In this document: piece after piece, positions 56,197 through 64,000 of the stretch
Layout: each line of letters opens with the position of its first letter
How positions within the stretch are numbered: position 1 is the stretch's first letter
DNA from: Trichocoleus sp.
GTDB taxonomy: Bacteria > Cyanobacteriota > Cyanobacteriia > Elainellales > Elainellaceae
Length of the DNA stretch: 64,000 nt
Direction: 5' to 3'
Assembly (NCBI GenBank): GCA_036702865.1
Contig: DATNQD010000059.1
Span: forward strand, 248,001-312,000
The notes under the pieces: generated by a model
The model's input: the letters and a program-made list of their open reading frames with translations, nothing else
Told to the model about the DNA's origin: nothing
Databases searched by the model: none
Made by a program: the position numbers and the translations under genes

Positions 56197-56628
56197 CTAA
56201 ACCCGATCGCCAATTTGGGCATATTCCACTTCTCCGAAAATGGCAGATGGATAAACATAATATTTGAACTCCATCAGGTTATAAAACGGGTCTTCCAAAA
56301 AGAAGGTGCGGTGTTCGAGCGGAGAGTTGGGAAAGCGATGCTTGGGCTGTTGATAAAATTTGAGTGTTTGATGCTGAGCACGATCGAGTAAATTTTCCCA
56401 ATCTGTTGCTGCCGTGAAGATCAATCCAAAATGGCGAGGGTAGATGCCCTTCTGGGGCAGGAGCGGTTCTGAAGTAAGATGAGCAACCAACTGATGACCA
56501 CACAAACTTAAGATAATCGAGTGCTGATTTTCGCGCCCCACTGCACAGCCTAACCCATCGACATAAAACACCTTCGTTTGCTCAATGTTAGTGACTGGAA
56601 ATGCTAAATGAAACAGTGCTGCATTCAT
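56197..56628 (-). CDS. VOC-family (glyoxalase-like) protein
   Basis: This 143-residue protein has the paired beta-alpha-beta-beta-beta modules of the vicinal oxygen chelate fold. The first His is in LFHLAFPVTNIEQTKVFY. DPFYNLMEFKYY carries the C-terminal Glu ligand, and HFGLIFTAATDWENLL sits in between. These are metal-binding dioxygenases, isomerases or resistance proteins; the substrate is unknown. It lies upstream of the kinase gene on the same strand, with 95 bp between. Confidence 0.85.
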   Translation of the reverse strand: MNAALFHLAFPVTNIEQTKVFYVDGLGCAVGRENQHSIILSLCGHQLVAHLTSEPLLPQKGIYPRHFGLIFTAATDWENLLDRAQHQTLKFYQQPKHRFPNSPLEHRTFFLEDPFYNLMEFKYYVYPSAIFGEVEYAQIGDRV

Positions 56629-56796
56629 CTGTTGTGCCTCTCATGCTTCCTGCTCCCTAATCTACTGAATTTTAGGAGTGGGTCAGTCGTTTAGGCAACG
56701 GATTAAAGCCCGCTTAAGCTACTGAGTCGTGTCATTTCAGCTCAACGAAGTTAGATAGATTAGCTGGATTCAATTGTCTGGACTAAGCTGTCTAGA

Positions 56797-57657
56797 TTAA
56801 GCCGAACGATCGCCATTGCTGCCAGGAACCGAGGCGGCTGGGGTTGCGCTAGGGCTGGGTGCACCACTCTCAACCGATCGCACCACTTCAACCCCATATT
56901 GCTCAAGAACGACTACTGGCTCAGATCCCGCATTCATTTCAATTCGTCTGACTAGCACTTGCCCATTTGAGAGCCGTTGCCCTGCTTTCACATAGCGGCT
57001 GTTCGGTTCATTCGGAGCATTGACGATCGCAAACGCAGTATTGCCAATTTGCACGACACCACTAACCAGCACAGCTCTTGCCAAATCAGGCGATGGAGGC
57101 GGTGGAGCGATCGGAGTGGTGGGAGCACGCCCAACTAGGTTGGGAATGGGGGCGAGAGTTCCGGGTCGATTTGGCGAACGATTGCTGCGCGAGGTTTGGG
57201 TGTTGCGACTGGGAGCGCGTGAGGTTTGAGTGTTGCGACTGGGAGTGCGTGAGGTTTGGGTGTTGCGACTGGGAGTGCGCGGCGCAGAAGCTGTGCCTGG
57301 AAAAGGCGAGGATGTGGGCTGTTGTTGTATGGGCTGCCCATTTGCATCTCTGGTTAGCTCAATCGTCGGCGTTGTTGGGATGAGGGCAAAAGGATCAGGA
57401 CGGTTACTTTCAATCTGCTGTACCCGCTGATTTGGATCAGTGGAGCTAATCAAGTCTGGTAGAACAATGCCTCTTGCCTGATTTCGCCCTACTGGGGTGC
57501 TCGTTGGAGTTGGAGAGGGCTGTGTAGTTGGAACAGAAACCACACTGGGAGACTGGGAAACGGTTGTATCCGTACCAGTATCTCCCCCGCCAAAATCACA
57601 GGCAGTTGTGGTGAGTGCTAAAGCAGTTGATAGTGTGACCAGTAAAACTCGACGCAT
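56797..57657 (-). CDS. Lipoprotein with tandem SRNTQTSRTP repeats, function unknown
   Basis: This ~286-residue protein has a lipobox TTTAC (Cys ~20) and then a Thr/Ser/Pro-rich region. It contains three or more tandem copies of SRNTQTSR(T/A)P (about residues 128-160) before NRSPNRPGTL. The C-terminal part (about 180-265) is a beta-rich domain with VVQIGNTAFAIVNAPNEPNS and ASGSEPVVVLEQYG-type strands. I use the ATG at 57657; the longer frame to 57777 adds a non-signal stretch. Its role is unknown. Confidence 0.78.
   Translation of the reverse strand: MRRVLLVTLSTALALTTTACDFGGGDTGTDTTVSQSPSVVSVPTTQPSPTPTSTPVGRNQARGIVLPDLISSTDPNQRVQQIESNRPDPFALIPTTPTIELTRDANGQPIQQQPTSSPFPGTASAPRTPSRNTQTSRTPSRNTQTSRAPSRNTQTSRSNRSPNRPGTLAPIPNLVGRAPTTPIAPPPPSPDLARAVLVSGVVQIGNTAFAIVNAPNEPNSRYVKAGQRLSNGQVLVRRIEMNAGSEPVVVLEQYGVEVVRSVESGAPSPSATPAASVPGSNGDRSA
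57185..57280. repeat. 30-bp tandem repeat inside the lipoprotein gene
   Basis: Units of GTTGCGACTGGGAGTGCGTGAGGTTTGGGT and close variants are repeated about three times in the plus-strand reading. They encode the SRNTQTSRTP repeat on the minus strand. The unit length is a multiple of three. Confidence 0.8.
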
Positions 57658-58066
57658 ACCCCATCCCCAAACGCTTCTTTTTCCAGAATAGTGCAGCTTT
57701 TTCTGTTTTACCTGAGAAGACCTACTGAGTGTTACAGCGACTTCATCAATTGGGCAGCATGAATTGAACGACTGCACATTTTTATAAGCAGAAAAGACTC
57801 TACTTAAATGTTAACGGATAGCGCTGTCTAAAATCGATCGAAACAAAAGACTTCTGCTACATCAACTTGGAATTGCTTGAGCCTGAGTTGCCAGAATAAA
57901 ACGCTTCAGCTCGACTGTTCGTTCGATTCTTGAGAAGAGCCAAAATCTGCCTTTTTCTCGTCCTATAAATTTGCTGAATCTTCAGCCTGAAACAAATCTG
58001 AAAAAAAGAAGACAAATGAGACGTCATCCGTTTAGCTAAACCCAAGCAATTCACCCAATAAAATAA
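57658..58066. other. Intergenic region, no gene seen
   Basis: About 400 bp lie between two minus-strand secreted-protein genes. A 65-codon frame at 57857-58054 has no protein-like features. No RNA gene or terminator recognised. Confidence 0.55.
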
Positions 58067-58669
58067 CTAGCGTGTAGGCTGCGTTGAAGGCGACTGGGCT
58101 GAGTTTTGCAGCGGCAGTGAAAAGGGGAATGTTGCAACCGGATTTTGATCGTCCAGAGTCCCAGTTAGCGTTTGGGTAGTCCCCTGAACGAGGAGGGTGA
58201 GGTTGAACGAAATGGGGCCAGAACTGTTGCAGCGTGTGTAGAGACTAACGGCGATCGAATAGTTGCCTTGGGGAGCGCGTCCGGTCGGCCAAAAGACATT
58301 CTCAATTGGAGAAGAGGTACTGGTGACACAGCCAGCGTTCGCGTCTACATCAAGCGTTCCACCGGATGGAACATTGGGGTTAGAGAACGTGACCGTATTA
58401 CCGCTGGGATCAGTGATTGCCATATCCAGATCGTCGGGGCTCGTCCATCTCAAGGTTGCCTGAATGTCACCCGTGCCCAGTTGCGGTGTCGCGCTGGTCG
58501 CTATCGAGTTTGTTGAAGGACAGAGTTCAGATAAATCGCGCAGTGAACCAGCCGCATTGACCATAAAACAGCCCTGCCGTTCTTGAGCGAGAGCAGGGGC
58601 ATGATAGCTAGATGTCAGCGGCAGCAGAATAGGCGAGAGCAGCACGATCGATTGCAGGATTTTGTTCAT
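58067..58669 (-). CDS. Secreted protein with YfaP-like beta domain
   Basis: This 200-residue protein has a signal peptide (about residues 1-28) and a beta-sandwich-like domain (about 70-180). The motif LRWTSPDDLDMAITDPSGN is close to the YfaP/DUF2135 type, with Cys114 and Cys140-region residues that could pair. A low-complexity Ser/Pro tail ends the protein. Function unknown. It stands between other envelope genes. Confidence 0.75.
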   Translation of the reverse strand: MNKILQSIVLLSPILLPLTSSYHAPALAQERQGCFMVNAAGSLRDLSELCPSTNSIATSATPQLGTGDIQATLRWTSPDDLDMAITDPSGNTVTFSNPNVPSGGTLDVDANAGCVTSTSSPIENVFWPTGRAPQGNYSIAVSLYTRCNSSGPISFNLTLLVQGTTQTLTGTLDDQNPVATFPFSLPLQNSAQSPSTQPTR

Positions 58670-59172
58670 GGCAGGAAATGAATGAGCGTGGCGTTAAGGG
58701 TGACTCAATCCCAGCAAAAATTGCCTTGAAAAGAGTCAGGAGCAGGGACAGGACAAAAGAAGGCTTTGAAGCATCACGAATTGCACTAATCTGTTCTAGA
58801 ATGCCCCTTTCGCTTAGATCATTATCATCAAGTTTTTGTTAAACGCTAGGCGAGCAAAGAATGCTTAACCGAGAGTGAGATTGCAGTTCGATCGCATCTA
58901 GAGTTTCCCCAATATTTTTCGTTACGCTGAATAGTCAACCCAGAGTAGATTTCTGGGCAGTTAGTAGCCCTTAATTAAACCGATCGCCTCATCCGCTTTC
59001 TCCTGAATCAGCCCCATTATTCCTGGGTTAAGAAATATAAATTATGAACTGATGAAAGCGGTTTTTCTATGGCTGGATAACTCCTAGAAAACAGTGGTTT
59101 TTTAGAAAGGGTTGCGTTATCGTTTGTGGGATGATTACGTCTACTATTGGTGGTTTTTGGAGGAGGAGTTGT
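58670..59172. other. Intergenic region, divergent promoters expected
   Basis: This ~500-bp gap separates the YfaP-like gene from the next plus-strand gene. It is AT-rich at 58800-58860. I see no supported ORF or RNA gene. The plus gene has GGAGGAGGAG just before its ATG. Confidence 0.55.
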
Positions 59173-59715
59173 ATGAATGCTCAAAACAGTGGGCATCAAT
59201 GGTTAGGAAGCCAGGCAATTGGTCTGGCAAGCCTTGCCCTCGCTGCAGGAATGACTCTGGCAACATCGTCGGCTGCTTCGGCTCAAGCTGCTTATGGCAG
59301 CTACATTGGGATTGGCGGTTCTGTTGGTGTATCGGGTGGATCGAATGGTGGTAGTCAGGCAGGGGGCGTCGTTGCGGCGCGATATCGCTTTTTAGAGGTA
59401 CCGCTTTCCTTACGTGCCCAGGCATTAATTAGCGATAACACCGCTTTCGTTCCCACGATCTCCTATGACATTCCACTCAATTGGCAAACGGATGCCTACA
59501 TTGGGGCAGGAGTTGCTCTGCAGACGGGTGGGTCGGATAGTAGTTCTTCGCCGATCGGCAATCAAACGGCTTTTGTGATCCAGCCTGGTGTGGATTACAG
59601 CTTTCCTTACAGCAACCTAGTGCTATTTGGAAATGCCATTATTGCCTTTGATGCTTATCGAGATGAGAACCGGACGGGGGCTTCAGTTCAAGGCGGATTG
59701 GGTGTGAGGTTTTAA
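59173..59715 (+). CDS. Small outer-membrane beta-barrel-type protein
   Basis: This 180-residue protein has a signal peptide (about 1-38, SAASAQAA). A mature part with alternating strands follows (IGIGGSVGVSGGSNGG, YRFLEVPLSLRAQ, FVIQPGVDYSF) and ends VQGGLGVRF, a terminal Phe. The ATG at 59173 is preceded by GGAGGAGGAG. It may be a small barrel or a secreted adhesin. Function unknown. Confidence 0.78.
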   Translation: MNAQNSGHQWLGSQAIGLASLALAAGMTLATSSAASAQAAYGSYIGIGGSVGVSGGSNGGSQAGGVVAARYRFLEVPLSLRAQALISDNTAFVPTISYDIPLNWQTDAYIGAGVALQTGGSDSSSSPIGNQTAFVIQPGVDYSFPYSNLVLFGNAIIAFDAYRDENRTGASVQGGLGVRF

Positions 59716-60497
59716 GGCGTCCCTGAAGCTCGTCGATAAACGAGAGTTGGGGTTGCTTGGTCTGTGGGCATGACTAATATTTCGTTGATATTGACGTGAG
59801 GGGGACGAGTCGCACAAAACAAAACAACGTCTGCAATATCGTCAGCCGTTAGGGGTGTTGTATCCTGATAAACTTGCTTGGCGCGTTCTGCATCTCCGTG
59901 AAATCGTACTTCACTGAACTCGGTCTCAACCATCCCCGGATCAACAGAACTGATGCGGACTGGTGTTCCCAGTAGGTCAATCTTCATTCCTTCTGAGAGT
60001 GCCCGGACTGCTGCTTTCGTCGCGCAGTAAACGTTGCCGTTGGGATAAGTTTGGTGACCGGCAACAGAACCAATATTGATGATGTGCCCTCGTGCTCGCT
60101 GTACCATTCCGGGTAGGAGGGTGCGCGTTACATATAGCAAGCCTTTAACATTAATATCAATCATTTCCTCCCAATCTGGAATGCTGCCCTGATGGAGTTT
60201 GCTCAGCCCTCGGCTTAACCCTGCGTTGTTGATGAGAATATCTATCTCTGACCAGGGTTCAGGAAGATTCAGAAGGGTGGATTCAACCTGAGAACGATCG
60301 CTCACATCAAGTTGAAGGAGATGTGTCTCGGTTCCATGGGCCTGGTTTAATGCTGCTGCAAGATTTTCAAGGCGATCGAACCGTCTGGCTACTAGAATGA
60401 GTTTCGCGCCTGCTTGGGCAAAGGCTTTAGCGCAGGCTGCCCCAATGCCACTACTGGCTCCTGTAATCAGCACAATTTGATTTTGCGTCGCCATCAT
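59712..60497 (-). CDS. SDR-family oxidoreductase
   Basis: This 261-residue enzyme has the cofactor motif TGASSGIGAA (about residues 13-22), NNAGLSRG, the Ser in INIGSVAG and the active YxxxK (YCATK). It is the classical SDR layout. The substrate is unknown; the closest well-known relatives are general NADP-dependent dehydrogenases of the YdfG type. It starts MMATQNQ at 60497 or 60494. Its stop overlaps the preceding barrel gene's end by 4 bp. Confidence 0.92.
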   Translation of the reverse strand: MMATQNQIVLITGASSGIGAACAKAFAQAGAKLILVARRFDRLENLAAALNQAHGTETHLLQLDVSDRSQVESTLLNLPEPWSEIDILINNAGLSRGLSKLHQGSIPDWEEMIDINVKGLLYVTRTLLPGMVQRARGHIINIGSVAGHQTYPNGNVYCATKAAVRALSEGMKIDLLGTPVRISSVDPGMVETEFSEVRFHGDAERAKQVYQDTTPLTADDIADVVLFCATRPPHVNINEILVMPTDQATPTLVYRRASGTP

Positions 60498-60638
60498 GGT
60501 TAGCTTGTTTCAAATATTTACAATTCCGCCTTAAGAATAAGAGATTTTTGTCCCTTTCCGTTGCAGAAAACTAGAAATAGTGTTGGAATGGGTTGAGATC
60601 AGGTACAATCAATTCCCGTGATACTTGATTAAACAGTC

Positions 60639-60722
60639 GGGGGCGTGGCGGAATGGTAGACGCTGCGGACTTAAAATCCGTTGACTGATGAAGTCGTGAG
60701 GGTTCAAGTCCCTCCGCCCCCA
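60639..60722 (+). tRNA. tRNA-Leu (TAA), without group I intron
   Basis: An 84-nt class II tRNA can be folded by eye. The acceptor is GGGGGCG/CGCCCCC with discriminator A at 60722. The D arm contains GGCGGAATGGTAGACGC. The anticodon arm has loop CTTAAAA (anticodon TAA). The long variable arm (TGACTGATGAAGTCGTG) and the T arm AGGGTTCAAGTCCCT complete it. CCA is not encoded. No intron interrupts the anticodon loop, where many cyanobacteria and plastids carry a group I intron. Confidence 0.96.
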
Positions 60723-61570
60723 TTTAAGGAACTTAGATCCAGTAAGACCGCCAGCATTGCTAGAGGAAGTTTCGTGCACAGCTACAAAATGTGCAGTGAT
60801 AGATAACTGCGATCGCTCCTCCTGCTCTATTCCTTGGCAAGTTGTTACCCAATCGTAATTTTGTGGCAGCGAAGAAGTAACACTGAATAAACAAATTGAG
60901 TGATTTCCTTGCCGGAGTGAAGCGAACCGGATTTGGCAAAGGGAATGAATTAGAAAAGAGATTTAAGGCTGTTGAATCAAGTAATAAGTAAGCAGAATTT
61001 TGTTGATAAAAGCTCCGTAGTTTGAGTACGTAGATTCAAACAACCTCAAATTTACAAAGCTACTCATAGTTCTATTAGACTTTTCCGAAACGAATTCGTT
61101 CAAGCTGTTTGCTTAGTCTAACTCGTCTCTGGTTCGATCCCTACATCTAGTGTCTTTAATCCAGTTCTTACGCTCGATCTCCTCTGTCTCTCTAGGGAGA
61201 GCGTTGGGGAGTAGGGGCTTGTCATAATGAGGGCAGGTAAAGGGGGTAGGGGGTACCTCTAAACTCCTAGCACTTTAACTTGCTTGTGAAGATTCTCCTA
61301 AACTCCTCTTAAAACATCAGGGTTTTGAGTGATTTAGTACGCAAGCTCCTGCAATCCAAAATGGTATTAGAAAGGCACATTCTAACCGTCAGACTTCCAT
61401 CCTTACTTTCTATTGCCTCTCTCTCTGACCTTAGCTGCCTACTTCGTGAAACAGTAGCCAATCCCCCAGATATAGAGTAGTATGATCTAGCTACAGCGGA
61501 CTCATCGCTACTGGTAGAGTTACAACCGCTGTAAATCAACGCCTGTCGTTACCACAACGAGGATGCACTC
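60723..61570. other. Long intergenic region upstream of nrdJ
   Basis: This is 848 bp with no supported gene. It contains a perfect 12-bp palindrome AACGAATTCGTT at 61089-61100 and a possible stem (TTGCCGG..CCGG..GGCAA near 60912-60943). I searched by eye for a cobalamin riboswitch B12 box and found none. A 76-codon frame at 61309-61539 (minus) is not protein-like. It may hold a long nrdJ leader or a small RNA. Confidence 0.6.
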
Positions 61571-63868
61571 ATGGTTCAAGACCTCGAACGTACCCGCCAA
61601 TCTCGCCCGTTTTCAGAATCTGCGCCTGCTGCGAATCCTGTGTTCTTCCGCACCTACAGCCGTCGAGGAGAGAAAGCGGCAAATCTGCGAGAGCCTTGGA
61701 ATGAAGTGTGCGATCGAACCTTGCGCGGCATCATTGAGCTGGGTAATTTGACTGCTGAAGAAGCCGATTTATTGCGACGGATGCAGCAAGAACTCAAGAG
61801 CTTGCCTTCGGGTCGGTGGCTCTGGGTTGGTGGAACTGCCTGGATTGAGAAGCCAGAAAACTTCTCCGGTGCCTACAACTGTACCAGCACAAATGTTGTG
61901 GACTGGCGTGCCTTTGGTCTGATGATGGATCTTGCCATGATGGGCTGCGGTACGGGTGCTATGCTAGAGCCGAAATATATCAATCAACTGCCACCGATCC
62001 GTAATCGGTTAACGGTGGTGATGCAAAGCGAAATTGGCGCAACGCCTTTAGAGCAACGGCAAGATCAAACTGAGGTTACCGTAAACGGCGATCGAGCTGT
62101 GATCCGAGTTGGGGATAGTCGGCATGGATGGGTTGATTCCTATCAATCGCTGTTAGAACTTTCAACCGACGATCGCTTTTCAGGCGAAGTTCAAGTGACG
62201 ATCGATCTGAGCCATGTTCGTCCAGCAGGGGAACGGCTAAAAGGATTTGGAGGTGTCGCTAATCCAGTCCGCTTGCCTGCTCTCTATCAACGATGCGCAA
62301 CGATTTTAAACAAAGCAATTGGGCGACAGCTGACTTCAGTAGAGTGCTGTTTGTTGATTGATGAAGCCGCTGCCTGTGTCGTTGCCGGAAACATTCGACG
62401 AAGCGCGGGAATGCGTCAGTTTGATGCAGAAGACAATCTCGGCGCAACTGCTAAAGACAATCTCTGGATGCAGGATGCTGAGGGCAACTGGCGGATTGAT
62501 CCCGAACGCGATGTTCTTCGCATGGCAAACCATACCCGCGTGTTTCACCGAAAGCCAACGTTACAGGAATGCGTTGATGCGGTTCGGAAACAATTTTACT
62601 CTGGTGAGGGAGCAATTCAGTGGGCAGGCGAAGCCCTGGCTCGTTCTAATGTCGATTTGCTCAATACCGCAGAACTCAAAGCAGAGTTTCTTAAAGCGTA
62701 TGACCAGGGCAATGGAAAGCAATGGCTCCAGGCGAAGTTCCCTATGCCAGTTGAAGAATTGGAACACCGCCTCGGTCGTTATGGGCTAAATCCCTGTGGC
62801 GAAATCTTAGGCGAGAATTTCCACTGCAACCTGGCAGAGGTTCATCTGAATCAACTGGATCCGCAGGATCTTAAGCAGCAGGAAGAAGCCTTTACCGCAG
62901 CTGCCCTCTCTGTAGCAGCTCTCTTAAACCATCAGTTTCAAGAATCCCGCTATCAATATTCTCGATTAATCGACCCGATCGTAGGGGTTTCTTTCACAGG
63001 GCTGTTTGACTTCTTTGTGCAAGCCTTTGGTGTGGAGTGGCTGCACTGGTGGGAGCAGGGTCGTCCTGATACAATGGCGGGTCTGGAATTTAAGCAAAGA
63101 GAGCAAGAATATCTCACTCGCTGGAAGGAAATTGTGCATCGGGTCGTCTGGGATTACTGCGATCGACATAACCTGCAGCGCCCCAATCGCTGTACCACTG
63201 TGCAGCCTGCTGGAACTAAATCTCTTTTGACGGGGGCAAGCCCGGGCTGGCATCCACCCAAGGCTCAGCGGTTTATCCGCAGAATCACGTTCCGCAAAAA
63301 TGATCCGGTTGCCCTAGCTTGTCTAGATTATGGCTATAAGATTGTGCCTTCGCAGTCTGACAAAGACGAGCAGGGACGCTTACTAGATGATCCCTTTGAT
63401 CCACGTTGCACAGAATGGCTGGTTGAGATTCCGGTTGAAGTTCTTTGGGCAAACCTGCCGGGAGCTGACCAGATTGATATCTCCAAGTTCTCGGCTCTGG
63501 CACAGATGGATTTCTATATGCAGGTGCAGCGACACTATACAGCGCATAATACTTCGGCAACGATCGAACTGCGCGAAAGTGAAGTGGAACCGCTTGCAGC
63601 TCGGATTCATGAAGTAATTCAAAACAACGAAGGCTACATCTCTGCCGCCTTGCTGGCTCGGTTCGACGACCACCAAACCTTTCCGCGTCTGCCCTTCGAG
63701 CCAATTTCTAAGCAGGAATATGAGCAGCTGAAGCAAGATGTAGTGCGGCGTCGGCAGTCTAATGATTTTCACCTAACGCTCAGCCGCTATGATTCTGGCG
63801 AGTTAACTGAAGCGGGTCCTGCTGGCTGCGACAGCGACAAATGCATGATGCCAGAACAAAAGGGCTAA
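61571..63868 (+). CDS. nrdJ: Adenosylcobalamin-dependent ribonucleoside-triphosphate reductase (class II)
   Basis: This 765-residue enzyme makes deoxynucleotides using vitamin B12 chemistry, of the monomeric Lactobacillus leichmannii type. Key residues are visible: Cys104 (YNCTSTN), the radical Cys409 with Glu411 (NPCGEI) and Cys419 (FHCNLAEV). The C-terminal shuttle pair is in CDSDKC, near the end. The specificity region is intact. No intein interrupts the gene, although inteins occur in this family in some cyanobacteria. The ATG at 61571 is the first in frame. Confidence 0.96.
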   Translation: MVQDLERTRQSRPFSESAPAANPVFFRTYSRRGEKAANLREPWNEVCDRTLRGIIELGNLTAEEADLLRRMQQELKSLPSGRWLWVGGTAWIEKPENFSGAYNCTSTNVVDWRAFGLMMDLAMMGCGTGAMLEPKYINQLPPIRNRLTVVMQSEIGATPLEQRQDQTEVTVNGDRAVIRVGDSRHGWVDSYQSLLELSTDDRFSGEVQVTIDLSHVRPAGERLKGFGGVANPVRLPALYQRCATILNKAIGRQLTSVECCLLIDEAAACVVAGNIRRSAGMRQFDAEDNLGATAKDNLWMQDAEGNWRIDPERDVLRMANHTRVFHRKPTLQECVDAVRKQFYSGEGAIQWAGEALARSNVDLLNTAELKAEFLKAYDQGNGKQWLQAKFPMPVEELEHRLGRYGLNPCGEILGENFHCNLAEVHLNQLDPQDLKQQEEAFTAAALSVAALLNHQFQESRYQYSRLIDPIVGVSFTGLFDFFVQAFGVEWLHWWEQGRPDTMAGLEFKQREQEYLTRWKEIVHRVVWDYCDRHNLQRPNRCTTVQPAGTKSLLTGASPGWHPPKAQRFIRRITFRKNDPVALACLDYGYKIVPSQSDKDEQGRLLDDPFDPRCTEWLVEIPVEVLWANLPGADQIDISKFSALAQMDFYMQVQRHYTAHNTSATIELRESEVEPLAARIHEVIQNNEGYISAALLARFDDHQTFPRLPFEPISKQEYEQLKQDVVRRRQSNDFHLTLSRYDSGELTEAGPAGCDSDKCMMPEQKG

Positions 63869-64000
63869 CTCCCTAGATGCATCGCTGAATGCATAACTGA
63901 CAGGAACAATCCTTCATCCCTAGTCCTTCTCTCTTGCTTTCACGCTAGGATGGGCTAGGGTTTTAGCATTAAGGGACATTACTGATGTTTATGACCGAAC

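Noticed and set aside
61309-61539. 76-codon minus-strand ORF upstream of nrdJ
   Set aside because: Low-complexity, Ser-rich and without any family-like motif or ribosome site.
63984-64000. Start of a further gene at the right edge (ATG at 63984)
   Set aside because: Only five codons are visible, so it cannot be supported.

Overview
The window is chromosomal DNA of a cyanobacterium, most likely a filamentous Leptolyngbya-type or related lineage. The evidence is a photosystem I subunit gene (psaL), a SphS/SphR-type phosphate two-component pair, the cyanobacterial sugar nucleotidyltransferase with a phosphomannomutase-like tail, many conserved cyanobacterial proteins of unknown function, and frequent HIP1 octamers (GCGATCGC, for example at 2891, 7580, 13011, 24606 and 37863). 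Genes are close-packed on both strands. I see no insertion sequence, prophage, integrase or CRISPR array, so this is mostly core genome.

Layout. 1-6150: the 3' part of a hybrid histidine kinase, an EVE protein, a CorC/HlyC-type membrane protein, a tRNA with CAT anticodon, an FHA protein, yidD and aat. 6300-10500: sphR-sphS, a pseudouridine synthase and a RodZ-like HTH protein. 10800-15100: leuA with a clear terminator, an orphan sugar-ABC permease, ftsX and def. 15100-24500: a stretch rich in phospho-signalling domains, with an FHA-PrsW fusion, a CHAT-FHA protein, a zinc-ribbon/PP2C phosphatase and a divergent MoxR-DUF58 pair. 24500-37900: mostly metabolism (argH, ribD, larB, an amidase, psaL, ilvC, queF) plus a SpoIIE phosphatase and a TRYPCO1-type protein. 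38100-46600: a sugar dehydrogenase-like lipoprotein, ssb, a GNAT acetyltransferase, the nucleotidyltransferase/PMM-like fusion, a methyltransferase and a membrane C39-type peptidase. 46870-60500: cell-envelope genes, namely an ABA4-like protein, a TonB-like protein, an MFS pump, a beta-barrel protein, a glycine/asparagine-rich FecR protein, a CHASE2-Ser/Thr kinase, lipoproteins and an SDR. 60600-64000: an uninterrupted tRNA-Leu(UAA), a long non-coding stretch and nrdJ.

Two regions may hold coordinated systems. In 17.8-24.5 kb, a caspase-like CHAT protease carrying an FHA phosphopeptide reader lies next to a membrane PP2C phosphatase, divergent from MoxR-DUF58. In 49.7-56.1 kb, a CHASE2 sensor kinase, a secreted FecR/repeat protein and a beta-barrel protein lie in the same orientation. 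Their joint function is inferred from gene order and domains only. No complete new system is proven here.
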